From assembly GCA_905213325.1 (NCBI GenBank), contig CAJMHW010000011.1, forward strand, positions 1 through 51,319: a stretch of 51,319 nucleotides of DNA. Reading direction: 5' to 3'. A program made the position numbers and the translations under genes. The notes beneath the pieces were generated by a model, which saw nothing but the letters and a program-made list of their open reading frames with translations, was not told the DNA's origin and ran no database searches. Within the stretch, counting starts at the first letter, position 1. Each line of letters starts with the position of its first letter. This document shows, piece by piece, positions 17,073-24,065 of this stretch. This DNA is from Collinsella aerofaciens. Its GTDB lineage: Bacteria; Actinomycetota; Coriobacteriia; Coriobacteriales; Coriobacteriaceae.

Positions 17073-17105
17073 AATGTGGCAAAGGGACAGCCCCTTTGTC
17101 ACATT
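17073..17105. repeat. 31-bp palindrome family (copy 2 of 5)
   Basis: Arms ATGTGGCAAAGGGAC and GCCCCTTTGTCACAT, slightly imperfect. It starts 9 bp after the TIGR04076 stop codon and is followed by a Cys/Thr-rich run (CTTCTTTTTGC), so it may act as a terminator. Confidence 0.8.
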
Positions 17106-17131
17106 CGCCGGGGCTGCCCCTTCTTTTTGCT

Positions 17132-17137
17132 TATAAT
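17132..17137 (+). promoter_or_regulatory. Consensus -10 box upstream of the first AAA_14 ATPase
   Basis: A perfect TATAAT immediately precedes the 33-bp repeat array. No good -35 lies 17 bp upstream. Transcription from here would put the array in the 5' untranslated region. Confidence 0.4.
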
Positions 17138-17236
17138 CCTAAATCTCTGCATTTCATCCGATTTTAGGTTCTAAAAATCCTACATTTCATCGATAATTAA
17201 GCGCATAAAACTTTGCATTTCATTTGATGACACTGA
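17138..17236 (+). repeat. Three tandem 33-bp direct repeats upstream of an AAA_14 ATPase
   Basis: Three 33-bp units start at 17138, 17171 and 17204. Each contains T(G/A)CATTTCAT (at 17148, 17181 and 17214) preceded by an A-rich C..TAAAA block. The spacing is exactly 33 bp both times. The array ends 11 bp before the chosen start codon of the ATPase gene. Confidence 0.75.
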
Positions 17237-17247
17237 GGGGAGAGCCT

Positions 17248-18609
17248 ATGCTGCGCAGGAAAATAGCGGCAGAGCTGGAGCGTTGGCTGAAGTCTGCCGA
17301 GCAAAAGGCCTTATTCATCACGGGTTCTCGCCAGATCGGCAAAAGCTATTCGATTCGCGCATTTGGCAAAGCCAGCCATGCAACCTACATCGAGCTTAAC
17401 CTCATGGAAAATCGCCAGGCAAAAGATGCTCTTCTCGAGGCGCGGGATGCCGATGATTTCATCAGCAGGGTGACGCTTCTTTCGGGAAAGTCGATTGCAC
17501 CAGGCAAAACGCTCGTGTTTATCGATGAGGTCCAAGAGGCCCCCGACATCATGACGATGGCAAAGTTCCTTGTTGAGGACGGGAGGTGCCGCTGGGCGTT
17601 TTCGGGGTCAATGCTCGGGACCCAGTTCAAGGGCGTCAGGTCCTATCCCGTGGGGTATGTCCACGAGCTTAGGATGTTCCCGCTCGATTTTGAGGAGTTT
17701 TGCTGGGCAACCGGGGTGAGCGAGGGGGCTCGCCAAACGATACGTGACGCGTGTATCAGCGAGAGGCCCATTCCTGATTACATTCATGACGCGATGATGG
17801 CAAACTTCAGGACCTATACCGTTGTCGGCGGAATGCCGGAGGTCGTGCAGCGTTTCCTTGACACGCAGGGCGACCTTGCCTCTGTTCGTCAGCTACAGTC
17901 AGAGCTCAACGAACAGTACCGGCGGGATATCTCCAAGTATGCAAGCGGGCGAGCCCTGCAGGTGCAGAGCATCTACGATCAGCTCCCTATTATGCTCGAG
18001 GGCGAACACAAGCGTTTCGTGCTCAATTCCATTGACCCCAAGGCGCATTATGAGAAGTACCAGCGAGATTTTGTCTGGCTTGTCGATGCCGGCGTTGCTC
18101 TCAAAGCCGATATCGTAACCGAGCCAAAGTCGCCCCTGCTCAAGACGGCACGGCCATCGCAGTTCAAGCTATACCAATCGGATACGGGCATGTTGATGGC
18201 GCGCTACCCCGTTGGAGTCGCCCAAGCGGCGTATCTTGATAGCAAGGAGCCCAATCTGGGCGGCATTTACGAAAACGTGGTGGCCCAGCAGCTGACTGCC
18301 CAAAATCGCCAGCTTTACTACTATCAGACAAAAAAGCGCGGTGAAGTGGACTTTGTGGTCGACGGACCGGATGGGACGGCTGTTCCGATCGAGGTTAAAT
18401 CGGGCTCCTATTACCACGCGCACGCTGCGCTCGGTCATGTGCTTGATACGGCTGAATATGGCGTAAGGCTCGGGATTGTTTTTTCGAGAGGCAACGTTGA
18501 GCGCAACGGAGCGGTTCTCTATTTGCCGCTATATGCGACCTGGGCCCTTTCGGATGTTTTGGGCGACTCCTGCGCCGAGGGGATAAAGCTGGAGGTCAAG
18601 CCGGTCTAG
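17248..18609 (+). CDS. AAA_14 / DUF4143 ATPase (paralog 1)
   Basis: A 453-residue protein of the large, functionally undefined family of P-loop ATPases with a C-terminal DUF4143. Walker A is GSRQIGKS at 26-33, Walker B VFIDEVQE near 90-97, followed by a sensor-like FSGSMLG. The middle part (EEFCWATG, VVGGMPEVVQRFLDT, QYRRDISKYA) is the usual helical linker, and the C-terminus carries a restriction-nuclease-like pattern, GEVDFVVDG...IEVKSG (about 365-390). The ATG at 17248 follows GAGGGGAGAGCCT; an ATG at 17224 overlaps the repeat array. The flanks are 31-bp palindromes and the gene stands alone. Codon use seems less GC-biased than its neighbours (many AT-ending codons), which hints at horizontal transfer. 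Substrate and partner unknown. Confidence 0.85.
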   Translation: MLRRKIAAELERWLKSAEQKALFITGSRQIGKSYSIRAFGKASHATYIELNLMENRQAKDALLEARDADDFISRVTLLSGKSIAPGKTLVFIDEVQEAPDIMTMAKFLVEDGRCRWAFSGSMLGTQFKGVRSYPVGYVHELRMFPLDFEEFCWATGVSEGARQTIRDACISERPIPDYIHDAMMANFRTYTVVGGMPEVVQRFLDTQGDLASVRQLQSELNEQYRRDISKYASGRALQVQSIYDQLPIMLEGEHKRFVLNSIDPKAHYEKYQRDFVWLVDAGVALKADIVTEPKSPLLKTARPSQFKLYQSDTGMLMARYPVGVAQAAYLDSKEPNLGGIYENVVAQQLTAQNRQLYYYQTKKRGEVDFVVDGPDGTAVPIEVKSGSYYHAHAALGHVLDTAEYGVRLGIVFSRGNVERNGAVLYLPLYATWALSDVLGDSCAEGIKLEVKPV

Positions 18610-18621
18610 GGCCAGTCCCGG

Positions 18622-18652
18622 ATGTGACAAAGGGACAGTCCCTTTGTCACAT
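18622..18652. repeat. 31-bp palindrome (copy 3 of 5), perfect
   Basis: Arms ATGTGACAAAGGGAC and GTCCCTTTGTCACAT around a central A, a perfect palindrome. It starts 12 bp after the ATPase stop codon. Confidence 0.85.
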
Positions 18653-18658
18653 TCATGA

Positions 18659-18752
18659 GTGTGGATTTTCTCCCACCGAGATAACGAGCGTGGATTTTCT
18701 CCCGTTTAGAGCGCACTCGAACGCTCAAAGTGGGAGAAAATTCACGCTCGTT
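18659..18752. repeat. GAGCGTGGATTTTCTCCC inverted-repeat element
   Basis: The arm at 18683-18713 (AACGAGCGTGGATTTTCTCC onward) pairs with the arm at 18722-18752 (ends GAGAAAATTCACGCTCGTT). A partial extra copy, GTGTGGATTTTCTCCCACC, lies just before at about 18659-18677. It separates the convergent ATPase and phosphatase genes and may serve as a two-way terminator, though it has only a short T run. Confidence 0.7.
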
Positions 18753-18795
18753 TTATGCCGATGGCGTGGCCCGTGTGCCCGCGCCGCCCGAGCGC

Positions 18796-19242
18796 CTACA
18801 GCTGCTCGAGCATGGCGGTGCAACCGGCGAGTACATCGCGGTAGGTGGCGTCGAAATTGCCGGTGTACCAGGGGTCGGCCACGTCGCCGGGGCGATCGGT
18901 CCAATCGAGCAGGCGCGAGATCTTGCCATCGGGGTCCTTCCCAAAAATTCGGTACAGGCCGCGGGCGTTCTCGTCGTCCATATAGACAATGTGGTCCCAG
19001 TCGCCATACTCCGCGCGACGCACCTGACGTGCACGATGTGCGACGACGGGAATCCCGACCTCGCGCAGCTTGGCAACGGTACCGTGGTGTGGCGGGTTGC
19101 CGATCTCCTCGGTCGAGGTCGCAGCGGAATCAATGACAAACTCGCCCGCGCGCCCGGCGCGCCGCACTAGCTCGGTAAACACGGACTCAGCCATCGTCGA
19201 GCGACAGATATTTCCATAGCAGATAAAAAGAATGCGTTGCAT
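18796..19242 (-). CDS. Low-molecular-weight protein-tyrosine phosphatase
   Basis: A 148-residue phosphatase. The P-loop CYGNICRS gives nucleophile Cys8 and Arg14 (C-x5-R-S), and the general acid is Asp123 in DPWYTG. Both are at the family's standard positions and the length is typical. It removes phosphate from tyrosine residues or small phosphoesters in the cytoplasm; bacterial relatives often control capsule or exopolysaccharide kinases, but no such genes are nearby. The start ATG follows AAAGGAAGCCGCTC. The gene is 33 bp downstream of the second ATPase gene and on the same strand, so they may be co-transcribed. Confidence 0.92.
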   Translation of the reverse strand: MQRILFICYGNICRSTMAESVFTELVRRAGRAGEFVIDSAATSTEEIGNPPHHGTVAKLREVGIPVVAHRARQVRRAEYGDWDHIVYMDDENARGLYRIFGKDPDGKISRLLDWTDRPGDVADPWYTGNFDATYRDVLAGCTAMLEQL

Positions 19243-19275
19243 GAGCGGCTTCCTTTCTAGGCGGTCGCGCAGGGC

Positions 19276-20646
19276 TTACAGACTGCTCTTGAGGCAGTTT
19301 GCTCCAATAAAGCCCGCTGCGTACAAGGGGAGGTGGCGCAGCTCGCGCCCGTCATCGGTTTCGCTGCGGGAAAAATTGTTCTCGGACAAAATGTAGGCAT
19401 ATGGCGATCGGGCTTTGTCCATAAACGACCCGAGGGTTCTCGCGCGCACGTTACGTGCGGACTTTACTTCGACGGGCACAATTTCCATACGGTCGGTCTG
19501 AAGTAAAAAATCGAGCTCGCCGGTCGTCTTCCAAGACGACGGCGGCACCCAGTAATACGTCTGCAAGCTATTGCCCGAAAACGCTTGCATGACCGAGTTT
19601 TCCGCCAGGGCGCCTCGGAAATCGGAAGATAGCGCTATGGCGGAATCCTCTTTGAGGTCGAGCCAGAGCCGCGGGTTGATGCCGAGTTTGTAGAACATGA
19701 GGCCGGTATCGAGAAGATAGACCTTAAAGAAACTTCCATCTTCGTCGTCGAAGGGAACGAGGGGAGGCTCGATGCCTTCGGTCAGGTTGTTGACCGATAT
19801 GATGCCGGCGCCTTCGAGCCAGTCGAGCGGCTCGATAAGCTTGGCGCGACGGCCTCCGCGTTCGACCTCGGAGTACTTGAATTTTTTTGTGGACGATCTC
19901 AGCAGCTGGGACGGAATGGAGCGCCAGACCTTGCGCGCCGCCACGCCGCTGATCCCGTTTTCGGGGTCGGTCATATCAGCGGTATAGGTCTCGTCGATTT
20001 CGCGCTGCTCGACGCGCGCATCCTCGATGGATAACGTCTTGCGATATGCGTTGACGGCGGCGGGCATGCCGCCCACGATCTGGTATCGATGAAACAGGCT
20101 GAGCGCGGCTTGGTGCACGGCGTAGGTCTCGAGCGTGCCGGCGTGGGTACGAATGGCATTGACCATCTGCTCCTCGTCGAGCGCCCAGAGAAACTCCTCG
20201 AACGACATAGGATGCATGGTCTCTTGACGAACGCCGCTGGGAAAAGGCAACTTGCGCTTGCGCGTGGCGACGCCGAGCTGACTGCCGGTCGCGCATATGC
20301 GCCAGCCCGAACCCGAAAAAAAGCGAAGCGAGTTGAGCGCCCGTTCGCAGAGCTGCACCTCGTCAAACAGGATGAAGGCGGTTTCTTTGCGAATGGGGGT
20401 GCGTTTATAGTCTGAGATTCGCGCCACGATGGCGTCAACGTCGTCGGTGGGACAGTCGAACAGCGGAGCGATCAGCTCAAGATCGGTCTGAAAGTCGAGT
20501 TTGACAAACGCATCGCCGGCGATCCGTCTGCCGATTTCCTCGGCAACGTACGTTTTGCCTACGCGTCGCGCACCACGGATGAGGAGGGGGCGCGACGCGT
20601 CCTTTGTCGCCCATGATTCGATAACGGATTCGATTGATCTGCGCAT
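19276..20646 (-). CDS. AAA_14 / DUF4143 ATPase (paralog 2)
   Basis: A 456-residue ATPase of the same broad family as the gene at 17.2 kb, but only distantly similar. Walker A GARRVGKT at 25-32, Walker B FILFDEVQL at 91-99, then ICATGSQLG. The linker contains EEFLWALDEE and IVGGMPAAVNAY, and the C-terminal part has TTGELDFLLQTDRMEIVPVEVKSAR, the nuclease-like D...EVK pattern. The start ATG follows GGAAAGGCGGCCCC. The promoter region holds repeats with 33-bp spacing (20656-20756). The low-molecular-weight phosphatase gene follows. Function unknown; proposals for the family include DNA handling and toxin-like roles, none established. Confidence 0.85.
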   Translation of the reverse strand: MRRSIESVIESWATKDASRPLLIRGARRVGKTYVAEEIGRRIAGDAFVKLDFQTDLELIAPLFDCPTDDVDAIVARISDYKRTPIRKETAFILFDEVQLCERALNSLRFFSGSGWRICATGSQLGVATRKRKLPFPSGVRQETMHPMSFEEFLWALDEEQMVNAIRTHAGTLETYAVHQAALSLFHRYQIVGGMPAAVNAYRKTLSIEDARVEQREIDETYTADMTDPENGISGVAARKVWRSIPSQLLRSSTKKFKYSEVERGGRRAKLIEPLDWLEGAGIISVNNLTEGIEPPLVPFDDEDGSFFKVYLLDTGLMFYKLGINPRLWLDLKEDSAIALSSDFRGALAENSVMQAFSGNSLQTYYWVPPSSWKTTGELDFLLQTDRMEIVPVEVKSARNVRARTLGSFMDKARSPYAYILSENNFSRSETDDGRELRHLPLYAAGFIGANCLKSSL

Positions 20647-20655
20647 GGGGCCGCC

Positions 20656-20756
20656 TTTCCAATTTCGTGTACTTCAGATACATAGTTTAGTACGATTTCA
20701 TGTAATTGGAATACACGAAATAGTAGAAAAGTGTGTATCTGAAGTACCCGAAATTG
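20656..20756 (-). repeat. Repeat array upstream of the second AAA_14 ATPase
   Basis: On the minus strand ATTTCGGGTACTTC (from 20754) and ATTTCGTGTATTCC (from 20721) are direct repeats exactly 33 bp apart. A third copy, AATTTCGTGTACTTCAGATA (20661-20680), is inverted. The outer pair (20660-20683 and 20732-20755) is a 24-bp inverted repeat with two mismatches. The array lies immediately upstream of the ribosome binding site of the ATPase gene. Confidence 0.75.
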
Positions 20757-20841
20757 CACTACTGGAGCTTGCAGGCGGATAAACACTACTCGTATGGGAC
20801 GGTTTTCACCGGTTGCTCGCCACCTTGGGCTATGTTCGCCC

Positions 20842-22104
20842 CTATGCCTGCATCCGGGGCTGTGCTGATTGACGACGGCGCTCCCAGCGAGCCAACTTAA
20901 TCGTCACCAGCGTGAGCGCCCAGGCCACAAGCGAGAACACGGCACCGACCGCGCCTACATATGCAATGCCAACTCCGCTTACCACGGCGCCGCCCACTGC
21001 GGTGCCAAACGAGATGCCGACGTTAAACGCCATGGGCTCAACCGAACTTGCGAGTACCATCGACTTGGGGTGGCGGCTGCGTGCCACATCCATAAAGTGT
21101 GTGATGCACGACACCGAGAACAGGTACATGAGCAGCGCCAAGCTAAAGACAAAGACCAGCGCGAGCGGCATGGTGCCGCCCAAAGCAAACAGCCCGAGTA
21201 ACGCCGCAGCCTGCAGCACAAACGTCACAAGCAGCGCCTTCATGCCAAAGCGCGCATCGATCCACCCGCCCAGGATGTTCGAGATCAGGCAGAACACGCC
21301 GTAGGCCATGAGCGTGGTGCTGGCTTCGACCGTGCCCATGCCCAGCACCTGCTCAAGATAAGGCGTCACGTAGCCGTAGAACACATAGACCGAGCCCACG
21401 CCAAACAAAAAGATGAGCATGCCGGTGATGATGCTCGGCTCGCGTAGCAGACCCGCCTGTTCGCGAAAGGTGGCAGGCTCGTCGGTTTGCCCGGCGCGCG
21501 GCATAAACGCCACGAGCGCTCCGCAGATCAAAACGGCAAAGGTCAGCGTGCCGTACATGGCCACGTGCCAATCGAGCGTGTCGGCCACAAACTTGCCGAT
21601 CGAAGTCACAAAGACCATCGCCACGGAAAACGCACCATATACCACCGAGATGGCAAGCGAAGTTTGCTGCGGGGACAGCAGCTCGGGGATGTACGTCACG
21701 CCCACGGCGAGCAGTGCGCCCGAGACGGAGCCCAGGATGATGCGCGAGATGAACAGCACCTGGAAGTTGGGCGTCAACGCCATGACCAGGTTGCCGAGCA
21801 CAAAGACGATGCTGTAGCACACGAGCAGCTGGTAGCGGCGAAAACGCCCCGTGCTGAGCGCGAGCACCGGCGTCGCGATAGCGTAGACCAGTGCGAACAC
21901 GCTAATAAGTTGGCCTGCGGTGGCAAGCGATACGCCGAGTTCCGTTGCCAAGTCACTTTCGATGCCGATGACCACGAACTCGGAGCAGCCGAGCGAGAAT
22001 CCCAACAGCACGAGCAGCGCCAGGCAGAGCTTGGTGCGCGCGGGGGAGAGCGCGGCGGCGGTTGACTTACTTTTAGGCGTGGTTGCGGCGGTCAAGGTTG
22101 TCAC
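20842..22104 (-). CDS. MFS efflux transporter, DHA1-like
   Basis: A ~420-residue, twelve-span major facilitator of the inner membrane. SEFVVIGIESDLATELGVS in the first span and loop, the ALSTGRFRRY loop 2-3 and ALLAVGVTYIPELLSPQQ resemble the AraJ/SotB-type sugar and drug efflux branch. The start is uncertain: GTG at 22104 or TTG at 22095, the latter better spaced from GGAG. A long upstream open frame rich in Arg and Pro is not credible coding. The gene diverges from the Idi-like gene; a 31-bp palindrome (22154-22184) sits in the shared region. The transported compound is unknown. Confidence 0.82.
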   Translation of the reverse strand: MTTLTAATTPKSKSTAAALSPARTKLCLALLVLLGFSLGCSEFVVIGIESDLATELGVSLATAGQLISVFALVYAIATPVLALSTGRFRRYQLLVCYSIVFVLGNLVMALTPNFQVLFISRIILGSVSGALLAVGVTYIPELLSPQQTSLAISVVYGAFSVAMVFVTSIGKFVADTLDWHVAMYGTLTFAVLICGALVAFMPRAGQTDEPATFREQAGLLREPSIITGMLIFLFGVGSVYVFYGYVTPYLEQVLGMGTVEASTTLMAYGVFCLISNILGGWIDARFGMKALLVTFVLQAAALLGLFALGGTMPLALVFVFSLALLMYLFSVSCITHFMDVARSRHPKSMVLASSVEPMAFNVGISFGTAVGGAVVSGVGIAYVGAVGAVFSLVAWALTLVTIKLARWERRRQSAQPRMQA

Positions 22105-22153
22105 TCCAATGTCGCATGAATAAGCGGGATTCAATCCCTGCAACTCTAACAGA

Positions 22154-22184
22154 ATGTGACGAAGGGGCAGTCCCTTTGTCACAT
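22154..22184. repeat. 31-bp palindrome (copy 4 of 5), in a divergent promoter region
   Basis: Arms ATGTGACGAAGGGGC and GTCCCTTTGTCACAT, with two mismatched pairs. The only copy of this family located between divergent genes, about 50 bp upstream of the MFS start. Confidence 0.8.
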
Positions 22185-22256
22185 GGAAAGCTTGCCTGTA
22201 TAGTCGCAATACAGGTGAAGATGGTCTCAGGTACATTGCGGGCGACAGGAGATCCC

Positions 22257-22904
22257 ATGGGTATGCACACGACAAAGGTTGCAGTGGGCGAGGGCAAGTT
22301 TGCGCTTGAGGAGGCCGCAGCCCGCATTCTGCGCGCCGGCTGGGATGAGGGCGGCGCGGGCGCCGAGGTCGTGGCGGTCGATGCCGCGACCGGCGAGGCG
22401 CTTGGTCCCGTCGACCGCATCGAGGCCCATACCGGCGAGGGCATTTTGCATCAAGCATTTCTGACGCTTTTGGTCGAGGGCCAGGGCGAAGACGCGCGCC
22501 TGCTGCTCTGTCGCCGCAGTCCGCTCAAGCGACTGTGGGGCGGGGTGCTGGCCGATAGCTGTGCCGGCCATCCGCTCTCCGGGGAAGACGTCGCGGCCGC
22601 CACGGCGCGCCGCATCAACGAAGAGCTCGGCATTACGCGCGAGCCCGATCAGCTCAAGCACCTCGGTCACGTGGTGTACCGCGAGGACCACGGTGACGGT
22701 CGCTGCGAGTGCGAATGGTGCGAGGTCTACCTCGCCCATGTTGAGCCCGGCGAGCTGCATATCAACCGGGAGGAGATCTCGGAAGTGCGTCCGGTGGCCC
22801 CGTCCGAGCTCGACGGCTACCTGCAGGGTCACCCCGAGCAGCTGGCCCCCTGGCTCCGCGAGGCTCTCAGCGACCCATCCATCCGTACGGCCCTCGCTAT
22901 GTGA
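22257..22904 (+). CDS. Isopentenyl-diphosphate isomerase-like Nudix protein
   Basis: A 215-residue Nudix-fold protein resembling type 1 IPP isomerase. ILHQAFLTLLV holds a ligand-type His (65), LLLCRRSPLKRLWGGVLADS and GHPLSGEDVAAATARRINEELG match the Idi/Nudix box, and CECEWCEVYLA (E151, E153) corresponds to the E-N-E-V-C region of E. coli Idi. The catalytic cysteine that precedes GHP is Ala103 here, with the only nearby cysteine one position earlier (Cys102). It may therefore be a diverged isomerase or a Nudix hydrolase. The ATG at 22257 has AGGAG just upstream. The stop codon TGA lies inside a 31-bp palindrome. Confidence 0.75.
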   Translation: MGMHTTKVAVGEGKFALEEAAARILRAGWDEGGAGAEVVAVDAATGEALGPVDRIEAHTGEGILHQAFLTLLVEGQGEDARLLLCRRSPLKRLWGGVLADSCAGHPLSGEDVAAATARRINEELGITREPDQLKHLGHVVYREDHGDGRCECEWCEVYLAHVEPGELHINREEISEVRPVAPSELDGYLQGHPEQLAPWLREALSDPSIRTALAM

Positions 22905-22929
22905 CAAAGGGACAGTCCCTTTGTCACAT
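22899..22929. repeat. 31-bp palindrome (copy 5 of 5), overlapping a stop codon
   Basis: Perfect palindrome with arms ATGTGACAAAGGGAC and GTCCCTTTGTCACAT. Bases 22902-22904 are the TGA stop codon of the Idi-like gene, so the last residue (Met) and stop are written by the repeat. Confidence 0.88.
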
Positions 22930-22931
22930 CC

Positions 22932-22998
22932 AAACCGTCACAACATTCGGCGAAAATCTCGAAATCGAGGAAAAGCGTCGAATGTTGTGACGGTTTTT
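22932..22998 (+). terminator. Long hairpin with T tract after the Idi-like gene
   Basis: AAACCGTCACAACATTCG (22932-22949) pairs perfectly with CGAATGTTGTGACGGTTT (22979 onward), ending in TTTTT. The ~29-bp loop has its own CTCGAAATCGAG symmetry. Probable rho-independent terminator, possibly also a repeat family. Confidence 0.7.
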
Positions 22999-23082
22999 GT
23001 GTCCGGCGCGGGTGAGCTTCGGTGTCGTCTGGGGGTATAAAACTAGCGAGTGTTTATTTGCGAGGCCTAAGGGGCGCCCCGT

Positions 23083-23952
23083 ATGGATATCGATAACTTT
23101 GAATGGTGGTATAGCGAGGGTGAGACTCCGGACGAGGGGTGGGACGAGCCCGCGCCGCGTGACGTGTCGAGCGACGAGGACGAGACCGGCAACGACGTCG
23201 CCGCCGACTCGGACGCCGCCCTCGACCCTGTCGAGCCCCTGACCTTCGAACAAGCTTGGGCCCAGGCCGAGGCAGACGAGGCCAAGGCCGACGCTACGGC
23301 CACGCTCGGCGAGCCAGCCGACATGTCGATCTCGCCGGCAAAGACCCCGCAGCCGCGTCACACCATCGATCCCGACAGCACGGCATCCTTCAGTATTCTC
23401 GACGTGCCCTCGCAGGGCGCTCAGGCGCCCGCACCCACACGTCGCCCCAATCTGTCTCGCGAGGAAGATGCAGGACGTCGCTCTCCGCTTGGCCCCATCC
23501 TTATCGCCTTCATGGCCGGCGTTATCGCATGCTCGGTAATTGGAAACGTCTGGAGCCATGTCGAGCAGCAGCGAAAAGACGCCGCCAGGGTCGAGATGTC
23601 TGTCGAGCAATCGCTCGGCCGCACGCGCTCGGTACATGTGTCGGTCGAGGTCAAGGACGGCGCGACGTGGGACACCGCGCGCGGCGACAGCCAAATGCTC
23701 ATCCATATCGTGGGGCGCACGCTCAAAGGGCAGACGATTGACGAGTATCAATACGTCAATTCCGCTGGTGACGGCATCGAACTTAAGCCCGGCGACTACG
23801 AGCTCACCGTCGATGAACCGCCCGTCGCCACCGACGGCACGCGCTTCCGTGCCTCAAAGCGCATGGTTCCCGTGAGCTTTAACTCGCAGGCGCCCGATAC
23901 GGTCGACACCACGCCACAGGGCGGGTTTGACCTTTACGTAGATACCCAGTAG
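23083..23952 (+). CDS. Unknown single-span membrane protein with acidic N-terminus
   Basis: A 289-residue protein I do not recognise. Residues 1-75 are strongly acidic, and 76-130 are Pro/Thr/Ser-rich and probably disordered. One transmembrane segment lies at about 137-155 (PLGPILIAFMAGVIACSVIG). The C-terminal ~130 residues look folded and extracytoplasmic, with beta-rich stretches (RSVHVSVEVKDG, MLIHIVGRTLKGQ, IELKPGDYELTVDEPP). With a long N-terminus before one span, the protein is probably N-in, C-out. GDYELTV recalls small beta-sandwich modules, but that is not evidence of function. The start ATG has only a weak ribosome binding site (AAGGGGCGCCCCGT). It stands alone between the Idi-like gene and the epimerase gene. 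Confidence 0.75.
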   Translation: MDIDNFEWWYSEGETPDEGWDEPAPRDVSSDEDETGNDVAADSDAALDPVEPLTFEQAWAQAEADEAKADATATLGEPADMSISPAKTPQPRHTIDPDSTASFSILDVPSQGAQAPAPTRRPNLSREEDAGRRSPLGPILIAFMAGVIACSVIGNVWSHVEQQRKDAARVEMSVEQSLGRTRSVHVSVEVKDGATWDTARGDSQMLIHIVGRTLKGQTIDEYQYVNSAGDGIELKPGDYELTVDEPPVATDGTRFRASKRMVPVSFNSQAPDTVDTTPQGGFDLYVDTQ

Positions 23953-24065
23953 GCGCTCGCCGCTCATTCCGCTATGGCTACTCAATAATCGCCTGCCGTC
24001 CCGTCCCGCCGCCAAGAGTGGGACAATAGCCCTCGACACTATTGTTTACTTTTGGAGGAAGTAGC

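Noticed and set aside
17138..17236. Possible CRISPR array
   Set aside because: Only three units, no unique spacers of constant length, repeats degenerate, no cas genes.
22105..22458. Upstream extension of the MFS gene to 538 codons
   Set aside because: Extension is Arg/Pro-rich, overlaps the divergent Idi-like gene and a palindrome, and lacks a ribosome binding site.
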